Source: Clostridium gasigenes
GTDB lineage: Bacteria; Bacillota; Clostridia; Clostridiales; Clostridiaceae
Direction: 5' to 3'
Assembly: GCF_900104115.1 (NCBI RefSeq)
Contig: NZ_FNJM01000001.1
Coordinates: 701,374 to 765,373 of the forward strand
DNA length: 64,000 nucleotides
Shown: positions 39,991 through 48,098 of the stretch, piece after piece
How the letters are laid out: each line of letters starts with the position of its first letter
Numbering within the stretch: position 1 is the stretch's first letter
The notes under the pieces: generated by a model
The model's database searches: none
Told to the model about the DNA's origin: nothing
The model's input: only the letters and a program-made list of their open reading frames with translations
Made by a program: the position numbers and the translations under genes

Positions 39991-41616
39991 TTAATATTCT
40001 ATTTTATTAAATAATGTATTACATAGTAGCATTAATAAACCAAAGTAAATACTTATAACAATGGTTAATGCTCCAAAAGCTATATAAGGATTTGTAGTAA
40101 TTGAATATGTTAATACAGTAATGCCTACAGGAACCATAACAATAATCATTGAAAATAATATTGAAAGCATTCCAGGTCCTACATCTTCTTCTCGAGGTAA
40201 TAGTAATATCATGACTAAATTTTGCATTCTAAGAACAAATGTTGTTAATATAGTTATTATATAAACTCCTATACCTAAAATTAAATATTCATGTCTTAAT
40301 ACTATAGATGGTACAAACATTATAGTTATTCTAATTACTAGTAATAGTATCTCATCTAAAAGTGTAGCAAAAATTTTAGCAATAGGACTACCGGGTATTA
40401 AGTAAATATATAAATTTTTTAACTCTCTTGGTAGTTCCGAAGCAGCTGTAAATATTAATACCCCATAAAGTGTTGAAACGCTAATAGATACTAATGCTAT
40501 TAATTGATATCCTTTTAAAGTAGCATAAGCACCCCCTATAGAAATAGCAATATTTAATACGAATACAAGATACTTTTTTATAGAGGTTTGTCTTCTTTTA
40601 CGTGCTACAGAACATTTCCAATATAAAGCCATTACACCAGCTCTCTCTTTTGATGATATGCCTATATTAACTTTTTTTATTTTATTTTCAACCTGAGTAT
40701 TATAATTAAAACCTCTTGAGGCTTTAGCTACTTTTATTTTTTCATTAAGATCTGAGACACTATTTGCTATGTCTTCATAATAGTCTACATTTAATATGGT
40801 AAATATATAGCAGTTTAATATAATTAAACTAAGTAAGAATAGCAAATCTAAAATTGGTGGTACTAATGTCTGCATTAATATTAATGATGAAAATTTAGAT
40901 ATTGAGCTTATTATAGGAATAGATATTAAATAGCTAGAACCAATATCTTTTAAAAATAATGATATATCAAATTCATAAGTATATAATTTGTAAATATAGT
41001 ATGAAATTAATATAAATAATAATCCAGTAAAAATACGTGAAATAAGTTTTAGTTCTTTCTCAAGTCCAGTCTTTACTTTTATTGCGAATAATAAATATGA
41101 TAAAGATATAAAGAATAATAAAATAAAAAAGAAACCTATAGCAACTGGAATAAGTCCAACTAGCGAAATATTAGTTTTTGAAACTAGTATAACTATTAAA
41201 AATATTATCGATAAGAAAAACATTCCGACTCCTTTTATAGCACTTTTTACCATGGAATAGAATAGTATAATTTTATTATTTAATGGAGAAGGAAATAAAT
41301 ATTGAATATCTGAAAGTGTAAAATTTTTAGGGGTATAATCACATAAGTAAAAGGAGAAAACTCCTAAAATTAATATTGAGGCAAATATAGCTATTCCACC
41401 TAGAACTTGTGTGTAAACTATATTAGAAATAATGAAGGTTATATTGCTTGAATTATCTGTGTTGCTATAATTTCCTGAAAATATTAAAAAAAATACTAAG
41501 AAAAATATAGCAGGTCCAAATCTTTTTAGAAATATTAATGGGTTATGAATAGCATCAAGTAATCCATTTTTTATCTTTAAAAAGTCTAAGTATAATAAAA
41601 TTTTTAAATCTTTCAT
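39991..41616 (-). CDS. Large ABC exporter permease (ABC_export type)
   Basis: The start is set at the ATG at 41616 behind AGGAGGACTATTTTTT, giving 541 residues. There are about 12 to 14 hydrophobic segments in two halves separated by a charged loop (NEKIKVAKASRGFNYNTQVENK). The N-terminal KILLYLDFLKIKNGLLDAIHNP and the middle SSKERAGVMALYWKCSVARKR are typical of the 'putative ABC exporter' family, YthQ/EcsB-like partners of EcsA-like ATPases. The gene is first in the two-gene operon. Confidence 0.8.
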   Translation of the reverse strand: MKDLKILLYLDFLKIKNGLLDAIHNPLIFLKRFGPAIFFLVFFLIFSGNYSNTDNSSNITFIISNIVYTQVLGGIAIFASILILGVFSFYLCDYTPKNFTLSDIQYLFPSPLNNKIILFYSMVKSAIKGVGMFFLSIIFLIVILVSKTNISLVGLIPVAIGFFFILLFFISLSYLLFAIKVKTGLEKELKLISRIFTGLLFILISYYIYKLYTYEFDISLFLKDIGSSYLISIPIISSISKFSSLILMQTLVPPILDLLFLLSLIILNCYIFTILNVDYYEDIANSVSDLNEKIKVAKASRGFNYNTQVENKIKKVNIGISSKERAGVMALYWKCSVARKRRQTSIKKYLVFVLNIAISIGGAYATLKGYQLIALVSISVSTLYGVLIFTAASELPRELKNLYIYLIPGSPIAKIFATLLDEILLLVIRITIMFVPSIVLRHEYLILGIGVYIITILTTFVLRMQNLVMILLLPREEDVGPGMLSILFSMIIVMVPVGITVLTYSITTNPYIAFGALTIVISIYFGLLMLLCNTLFNKIEY

Positions 41617-41750
41617 AAAAAATAGTCCTCCTTTTATATAAGAATAGTATAACTCTAAATACAATTATATACAAATTAGATGTAGAAATTGAAAAAAATC
41701 CTTCAATGTATATAGTTATTTTATAAAGTAAAATAATGTATACATACAAT

Positions 41751-41778
41751 TTGATGAAAATATAATGTATGGTATAAT
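41751..41778 (+). promoter_or_regulatory. Promoter of second B6-type kinase gene
   Basis: TTGATG (41751-41756) and TATAAT (41773-41778), 16-base spacer, 31 bases before the likely TTG start. Confidence 0.6.
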
Positions 41779-41808
41779 TAGTGAAAATAGAAGTAGTAGG
41801 TGATAAAG

Positions 41809-42651
41809 TTGATTGAAAAGATAAAAAAAGTAGCAACAATACAAGATATGTCGGGAATAGGAAGAAGTTCTTTAACAGTTGCATTACCTATAATATCTAC
41901 TCTTGGGGTACAGTGTTGTCCCTTTCCAACAGCAATTTTATCTTGTCAAACAAACTATCCAGAATTTTCATTTTTTGATTTAACTAAAGAAATGAACAAT
42001 TATAAAAATGTTTGGACTAAAATGAATATTGGATTTGATTGTATTTATAGCGGATTCCTAGGATCAGAAGCACAAATAGACATAGTAATTGATTTCTTTA
42101 AGTCAAATAACAAAGCTTTAATTATGGTTGATCCTGTAATGGGTGATAATGGAATTATTTACGATACGTATACAAGTAATCTATGTAATAGAATTAAGGA
42201 GTTAGTTAGTTATGCAGATATAGTAACTCCAAATGTTACTGAGAGTTTTATATTAACTGGAGAAGTGTATAATGAAAAACAAATCAATTTAGGGTTTTTA
42301 GAAAAGTTAGCAAAAGAAATTTCAAATATGGGACCAAGTAAAGTTATTATTACTGGAATAATAATAGATAACGAAGTGTGTAATTTAGCTTATGAAAAAG
42401 AAAAAAATGAAATTTTTATAATAAAAAATAAATATATTAAAAAGTATTATTGTGGAACTGGAGATATTTTCTCATCAATAGTTTGCGGAATGCTTGTTAG
42501 AGGATTTGATTTTAAAGTTACTATAGAAAAGGCAAGCGAATTTATATACAATGCTATAAAATACACTTCACAATTTGATACAGACCCAAATGAAGGAGTA
42601 ATGTTCGAAGTATTTTTAAAGGAGTTAATATTAATAAATGAACAAAAATAG
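41809..42651 (+). CDS. Pyridoxal/pyridoxamine kinase-like protein, second copy
   Basis: Start at TTG 41809 five bases after AGGTGA is preferred; a GTG three codons earlier overlaps the ribosome binding site. The product has about 280 residues. ATIQDMSGIGRSSLTVALPI (about 9-28), MVDPVMGDNGIIYD (about 107-120) and CGTGDIFSSIVCGM with the catalytic Asp place it in the PdxY/PdxK group of ribokinase-like enzymes. It is a diverged paralogue of the gene at 29599. It is not next to a transporter, so it may serve salvage in general. Confidence 0.8.
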   Translation: MIEKIKKVATIQDMSGIGRSSLTVALPIISTLGVQCCPFPTAILSCQTNYPEFSFFDLTKEMNNYKNVWTKMNIGFDCIYSGFLGSEAQIDIVIDFFKSNNKALIMVDPVMGDNGIIYDTYTSNLCNRIKELVSYADIVTPNVTESFILTGEVYNEKQINLGFLEKLAKEISNMGPSKVIITGIIIDNEVCNLAYEKEKNEIFIIKNKYIKKYYCGTGDIFSSIVCGMLVRGFDFKVTIEKASEFIYNAIKYTSQFDTDPNEGVMFEVFLKELILINEQK

Positions 42652-42696
42652 ACCAGAATATTACTAGTTATTTATTTGAAGATCGATTAGCTATTA

Positions 42697-42954
42697 TTAA
42701 AGTATAATAGCTAAATAACCTTGTATAAGTATTATTATAGGGATACCTAAGGTAAACTTCAGGCTTTTTGTTTTATGTCTAAAGCAATACATTCCTAAAT
42801 AGGAACCAATAGAACCTCCAATAATAGATACAATAAATAAATTCAACTCACTAATTCTCCATTCGTGTTTAATAGCTCGTCTTTTATCCACTAACATAAG
42901 TAAAAATCCGACTAAATTAATTATGGAGAAATATAAAAGTATTAAAGTTTGCAT
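42697..42954 (-). CDS. DUF1294 membrane protein
   Basis: The ATG at 42954, ten bases after AAGGAG, gives 85 residues. There are two to three membrane helices, with VDKRRAIKHEWRISE (about 22-36) and GGSIGSYLGMYCFRHKTKSLKF (about 46-67) as the conserved DUF1294 loop. Function unknown in the family. A single gene opposite to its neighbours. Confidence 0.85.
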   Translation of the reverse strand: MQTLILLYFSIINLVGFLLMLVDKRRAIKHEWRISELNLFIVSIIGGSIGSYLGMYCFRHKTKSLKFTLGIPIIILIQGYLAIIL

Positions 42955-43208
42955 AATAATCAATCTCCTTACTAGGAATTGAAAAAAAGATAACTAATCT
43001 CAAAATTCCTTATATAATATTATATTATATAGTCTACTTTAGTATAATGTATATGTTTTTTTTATTATATCTTAAATTCTATATAATTTTATAGGGTGTT
43101 ATATAGAAATTAAGGTATAATAATAGAAGTTGATAACATGGGATTTTACTTTGGGAATCTTCAAAAAGTGATATAATGCAAACATAAATAAATTTGGGAG
43201 GAAAACAT
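42955..43208. other. Intergenic region with partial dispersed repeat
   Basis: No gene is seen. A TATAAT at 43172 probably serves the HAD gene. On the minus strand, 43153-43171 reads ACTTTTTGAAGATTCCC, which resembles the repeat segment at 60240. Confidence 0.4.
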
Positions 43209-43937
43209 ATGAAAAAAATTGCAGCGTTCTTTGATATTGATGGAACAATATATAGAGAAGGGTTAATTACAGAAGTTTTTAAAAAAATAATTAAGTATGA
43301 ATTATTAGATGAAAAAAAGTGGTATAGAGAAGTAAAACCTGCTTTTATAAATTGGGATAAAAGACAAGGGGATTATGATACATACCTTTTAAAAATGGTT
43401 GATATTTATATAGAGGCTATAAAAGGTATTAATAAATATCATATAGATTACATAGCTAAAAAGGTTATAGAACAAAAGGGAGATAGAGTATATACATTTA
43501 CTCGTGAAAGAATAAAGTGGCATAAGGAACAAGGACATATAGTTATTGCCATATCGGGATCACCTATAGAATTAGTTAGCGAAATGGCTAATAAATATAA
43601 TATGGACGATTATAGGGGTACAATTTATAAATCTGATGAAAATAACATGTATAATGGAGACATAATTCCAATGTGGGATTCTGAAAGTAAAGAGAAGGCT
43701 ATACTAGAAATGACTTGTAAATACAATATAGATTTAGATAAAAGTTTTGCTTATGGAGATACATCAGGCGATTTCACAATGTTTAAATCAGTGGGAATAC
43801 CATATGCTATAAATCCTACTAAAGAACTTTTAGATAAGGTATTAAATGATGAAGATATAAAAGAAAAAATTAAAGTTATAGTAGAGAGAAAAGATGTTAC
43901 ATACAGCTTAGACATAAATTCATTAAACATAGTATAA
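43209..43937 (+). CDS. HAD-IB family phosphatase
   Basis: Start at ATG 43209 behind GGGAGGAAAACAT; 242 residues. Motif I FFDIDGTIYR (nucleophile Asp, about 7-16), motif II ISGSPIE (about 117), motif III Lys near SKEKAILE, and motif IV YGDTSGDFTMF are all present, so it should be active. The insertion of some 90 residues between motifs I and II matches HAD-IB enzymes related to SerB and phosphatidylglycerol-type phosphatases. The substrate is not known. Confidence 0.85.
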   Translation: MKKIAAFFDIDGTIYREGLITEVFKKIIKYELLDEKKWYREVKPAFINWDKRQGDYDTYLLKMVDIYIEAIKGINKYHIDYIAKKVIEQKGDRVYTFTRERIKWHKEQGHIVIAISGSPIELVSEMANKYNMDDYRGTIYKSDENNMYNGDIIPMWDSESKEKAILEMTCKYNIDLDKSFAYGDTSGDFTMFKSVGIPYAINPTKELLDKVLNDEDIKEKIKVIVERKDVTYSLDINSLNIV

Positions 43938-43941
43938 TTAT

Positions 43942-43988
43942 AAATACAAGATAAAAGTATTATAAGACTTTTATCTTGTATTTATTTT
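43942..43988. terminator. Terminator after HAD gene
   Basis: AAATACAAGATAAAAGT pairs with ACTTTTATCTTGTATTT, a perfect 17-bp stem followed by ATTTTTA. Confidence 0.88.
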
Positions 43989-44014
43989 TAAAGTGTCTTA
44001 AATATATTTATAAA

Positions 44015-44671
44015 TCACTGAACCTGTATTTTATAATCATTTAAACTAATTTTATACTCTGATAACATTTCAATTACAGTATCTCTTAATTCATTTTCAT
44101 GAGATTTTTTTAGTACAATAGTATTGTGCTCAGGAAAAATCATTTCAGATTCTTTATTATCTTTATAATTTTTAGTTAACATAGATGCAGTTTTCATTAT
44201 TAAGTCATCCCAATTTTCAACATCTACAGAAAAATTGTTAAGTGAAATCCTAACTGGCGTTAGACCTGTAAAATCATTATAAATAGGTTTATATATATCT
44301 AAATTACTTTCTTTAATTTTATCATTTTCTATAAGAGATGCTTTATCACCAATAACATCCATCCATTTAACATATTCATTTAAACTTGTACTGATTTCAT
44401 GTAATCTTACACAAGTTTCTCTATACTTGTTACTTAGTTCAAAATCTCTATTAATTTTAATGATTTCACTTGATTTATCCTCAATAAAATCAATTGATTT
44501 TTCTAGAGTAACTTGAAGGTTTACTAATGCTTGCCTTATATCTTTAGTAGGGGTTGGGAATTCATTGATAATATATTCAATAACCTTAGTATCAATTATT
44601 GGATCATCTCTTATATCTTTTTTTGTTTGTAATTCTCTATTGGCTAAAAAATTTAATTTTATAGCAGCCAA
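44015..44671 (-). CDS. Hypothetical helical protein
   Basis: This 218-residue protein starts at TTG 44671 with AAAGGGTGTGATAT upstream. It is soluble and mainly helical: IRQALVNLQVTLEKSIDFIEDKSSEI (about 45-70) and RLHEISTSLNEYVKWMDVIGDK form coiled-coil-like stretches, and the C-terminal ~85 residues are mixed. No family or catalytic motif recognised. It is divergent from the SNF2 helicase gene, with about 160 bases between for both promoters. Confidence 0.6.
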   Translation of the reverse strand: MAAIKLNFLANRELQTKKDIRDDPIIDTKVIEYIINEFPTPTKDIRQALVNLQVTLEKSIDFIEDKSSEIIKINRDFELSNKYRETCVRLHEISTSLNEYVKWMDVIGDKASLIENDKIKESNLDIYKPIYNDFTGLTPVRISLNNFSVDVENWDDLIMKTASMLTKNYKDNKESEMIFPEHNTIVLKKSHENELRDTVIEMLSEYKISLNDYKIQVQ

Positions 44672-44835
44672 AATATCACACCCTTTATTAAAAGTATTAA
44701 ATAGGAATTTATCCTATAATTAGAGTATATTAATTAGTTAATTAATATATAACTTGAAAATTTAATTAATAATGTTATTGTTTAAAAGTTGTGTTTAAAA
44801 ATATAGTTGTATATAATATATTCGAGGTGAAATAC

Positions 44836-47800
44836 GTGATTATAGAAGATTTAGAGAATATTGTTCTTAATAATACTTCAGGACTTACCTTAACTAATGG
44901 AGAAAGATATTTTAGAAGAGGATTAGTTAAAGAAGTGTCGACAGACATTCACGGTGGTCTTTTAGATTTGTTTGGGACTGTACAGTCAGAGTATAACAAT
45001 GAAATATTTAATACTCTATTAGAAATAGATTTAAATTGTTTAATGATTACTGATACACAATGTGAATGTGATGATTTTTATAGAGTTTCAAAAAATAAAG
45101 ATATATATTTATGTAAACATATAGTAGCAGTTTTTAAAAGATATCATAATATTATTGATTCTAGGAATAAAGGGGCTAATAGTGAAAATATAGATGCAAC
45201 GGCAATAATAGAAGCAAGTGAAATGTTAATAAATTGTATAGATAATAATCTAAAAGATAAAGAAAGAATTAAATTAGAAGTAAGTTTAACTAGAGTTAAT
45301 AGTTATAGAAGAGAGTATTATGAAGCCGAATTTAAAATAGGATCAAATAAATTATATGTTTTGAAAAATTTAGAAGCATTTATAAATGCTAAAAAATTTG
45401 AAACAGAATTAAAATATGGTCAAGAATTTAATTATAATCCAAATAAATATTATTTTTCAAAGGAAGATGAAAATGTAATAGATTTTATTGAAGAATATGT
45501 TTCTATTAATGAATCTTTAAGAGGAAATTCTATTTCTGGAACAATATATAGAGTAGTAAATGGTAAATCTTTAATGATATTACCCGATGCTTTAAAGAGA
45601 TTTTTAAATTGTATAAAGCATAAGGAGATAAGGTTTATTTATGATGAAAAGACTGAATCTTTATTAAAAGATTCACCAGTTAAGATAATTAATGAAGATA
45701 TACCTTTATGTTTTAACCTAGAAAAAAAGGATGAAGGGATAATTTTAAAAACTGAAAATGATATTCCGACACCCTTAAACTTAAAAGGTGATGTGTTTTT
45801 ATATAATAATAATATATATTTACCGTCAAGAGAACAGTTTAAAGCATTTAAACTGTTCTATGATTTTTTAAAAGAAAGTAAAGAAATTGAATTTAAAAAG
45901 GATAAAGCTAATGAAGTATTTAATAAAGTCTTACCTCAACTTGAATGTATAACAAATGAAATATCATTAGATAATAGCCTTAAAAAATCAATAATAAAAA
46001 CTGGTTTAATGGCAGAGTTTTATTTTGATAGAAATAGAGATAAAATCTGGTGTGATATTAAATTTAAATATGGTGAAGATAAACTTGATTTAAATAGAGC
46101 TTTAGAAAAAGGAAAATTTATAATTAGGGATATTAAACAAGAACGTAAAGTAGAAAAAGCCTTAGAGGATTTTAAATTCTTTAAAGAGGGAAGTAAGTTT
46201 ATGTTTGCTGGAGATGATAATGACCTATATAATTTTTTAAATGAAGGAGCTTTAAACCTTAAGGATATTGGTGAAATTTATTATTCAGATAGATTTAAAG
46301 AACAAAGAATATATAAATCTCAATCTATACAAGGAAATATAACTGAAACAAAAGAGGGGTATTTAGAATTTAATTTTGAAATTGGTGATGTTGAAGAAGA
46401 TGAATTTAACAGTATACTAAAAGCTTTTAGAAATAAACGCAGATTTTATAAGTTGAAAAATAATAGCTTCATTGATTTAGAAGAGGAAAAAACTTTAGAA
46501 TTCATAAATCTACTGGATAATATTAGTGGTGATGGGAAGGTTAATAGTAAAAGTATAAAATTCCATAAAAATAAAGCTATATTTTTAAATGAGGCAATAG
46601 ATGATAAAGGCCTTAATTTTATAAAAGGAAAAGAAAATGTTCAAAATATTGCAGATAAAATAAAGACGCTAGATAATATAGACTATAAGGTACCACTTGA
46701 GCTTAAAGCAACTCTTAGAGAATATCAGATTACAGGTTTTAAATGGTTTAAAACAATAAGTCATTTAGGTTTTGGTGGAGTACTTGCTGATGAAATGGGA
46801 CTTGGTAAAACTATCCAAACTATTGCATTCTTGTTGTCAGAAAAAGGAAGTAAAACGCTTATTGTTACACCAACATCTTTAATATATAATTGGAAAAATG
46901 AATTTGATAACTTTGCACCTACAATGAAGGTTATAACAATATATGGTAGCAAAGCTGAAAGAGCAATTCAAATTGAAAATATAGATGATTATGATGTTAT
47001 TTTAACAACATATGGAACTTTAAGAAATGATTTTACAGATTATGAAGATAGAAATTTCGATTACTGTATTATAGATGAAGCTCAAAATATAAAAAATCCT
47101 TTAGCTCAAAGTAGTGAAGCAGTTAAAGCGATTAAAGCAAAAGTTAAATTTGCATTAACAGGTACTCCTATAGAAAATAATCTTATGGACTTATGGTCTA
47201 TATTTGATTTTGCTATTCCAGGATATCTTTATAATAAAAGTAGATTTCAAGAAAAGTTCTTAAATAATAGAACTGGTAGTTTTAACGATTTAAAAAAATT
47301 TATTCAACCTTTTATGATAAGAAGATTAAAAAAGGATGTTATGACTGAACTTCCAGAAAAAATAGAGAAGAAGTTTTTTGTAGAAATGACTAAAGAACAG
47401 AAAGCTGCTTACAGCACATTTGTAAAAGATGTTAAAAGTAAAATGGAAAATAAAGAGTTTATAGATAATAAAATAACAGTATTTTCCTATCTTACGAAAC
47501 TTAGACAATTATGCTTAGATCCAACTATTTTACTGGATAATTATACTGGTGGAAGTTCTAAAATAGATGTAGCAATAGATTTAATAGATCAAAATATCCA
47601 GGAAGGTCATAAAATATTGTTATTTTCACAGTTTACAACAGTGCTTAAGAATATATCAAAACTTTTAGATCAAAGTTCTATTAACTATAGTTATTTAGAT
47701 GGTTCAACAAAAGCTAGTGATCGAATAAAAATGGTTAATGAGTTTAACAATAGTAAAAGTAAAAACATTTTCTTAATTTCACTTAAAGCTGGTGGAACAG

Positions 47801-48075
47801 GTCTTAATTTAACTAGTGCAGATGTAGTAATACATTTTGATCCATGGTGGAACCCCGCTATCGAAGATCAAGCAACAGATAGAGCACATAGATTTGGTCA
47901 AAAAAATGTAGTAGAAGTTATAAAACTTATAGCAAGAGGTACCATTGAAGAAAAGGTATTAGCTATGCAAGATAGTAAAAAGGAGCTTATAAATAAAGTA
48001 ATAAATGGCGAACTCGAAAATGGTAGTTTTTTGAAAAGCTTAACCCAAGAAGAGTTATTAGATTTATTAAGTTGA
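44836..48075 (+). CDS. SNF2-family helicase with SWIM zinc finger
   Basis: The GTG at 44836 follows GAGGTGA by 5 bases and is the best start; 1079 residues. A SWIM zinc-binding motif (CECDDFYRVSKNKDIYLCKH, about 74-93) and a bacterial SNF2-associated domain precede the motor. Motor motifs are ADEMGLGKTIQT (about 650), VTPTSLIYNW, IDEAQNIKNP (about 745), TGTPIENNLMDLW and, near the C-terminus, DRAHRFGQ. These DNA translocases remodel protein-DNA complexes. It is followed 23 bases on by a DinG-type helicase, so a shared role in DNA repair or replication restart is likely. Confidence 0.9.
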   Translation: MIIEDLENIVLNNTSGLTLTNGERYFRRGLVKEVSTDIHGGLLDLFGTVQSEYNNEIFNTLLEIDLNCLMITDTQCECDDFYRVSKNKDIYLCKHIVAVFKRYHNIIDSRNKGANSENIDATAIIEASEMLINCIDNNLKDKERIKLEVSLTRVNSYRREYYEAEFKIGSNKLYVLKNLEAFINAKKFETELKYGQEFNYNPNKYYFSKEDENVIDFIEEYVSINESLRGNSISGTIYRVVNGKSLMILPDALKRFLNCIKHKEIRFIYDEKTESLLKDSPVKIINEDIPLCFNLEKKDEGIILKTENDIPTPLNLKGDVFLYNNNIYLPSREQFKAFKLFYDFLKESKEIEFKKDKANEVFNKVLPQLECITNEISLDNSLKKSIIKTGLMAEFYFDRNRDKIWCDIKFKYGEDKLDLNRALEKGKFIIRDIKQERKVEKALEDFKFFKEGSKFMFAGDDNDLYNFLNEGALNLKDIGEIYYSDRFKEQRIYKSQSIQGNITETKEGYLEFNFEIGDVEEDEFNSILKAFRNKRRFYKLKNNSFIDLEEEKTLEFINLLDNISGDGKVNSKSIKFHKNKAIFLNEAIDDKGLNFIKGKENVQNIADKIKTLDNIDYKVPLELKATLREYQITGFKWFKTISHLGFGGVLADEMGLGKTIQTIAFLLSEKGSKTLIVTPTSLIYNWKNEFDNFAPTMKVITIYGSKAERAIQIENIDDYDVILTTYGTLRNDFTDYEDRNFDYCIIDEAQNIKNPLAQSSEAVKAIKAKVKFALTGTPIENNLMDLWSIFDFAIPGYLYNKSRFQEKFLNNRTGSFNDLKKFIQPFMIRRLKKDVMTELPEKIEKKFFVEMTKEQKAAYSTFVKDVKSKMENKEFIDNKITVFSYLTKLRQLCLDPTILLDNYTGGSSKIDVAIDLIDQNIQEGHKILLFSQFTTVLKNISKLLDQSSINYSYLDGSTKASDRIKMVNEFNNSKSKNIFLISLKAGGTGLNLTSADVVIHFDPWWNPAIEDQATDRAHRFGQKNVVEVIKLIARGTIEEKVLAMQDSKKELINKVINGELENGSFLKSLTQEELLDLLS

Positions 48076-48098
48076 CGATTATACTATAGGGGGAATAT

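Noticed and set aside
44791..44835. Longer start of the SNF2 helicase at 44791
   Set aside because: No ribosome binding site is found there, while GTG 44836 follows GAGGTGA at good distance.
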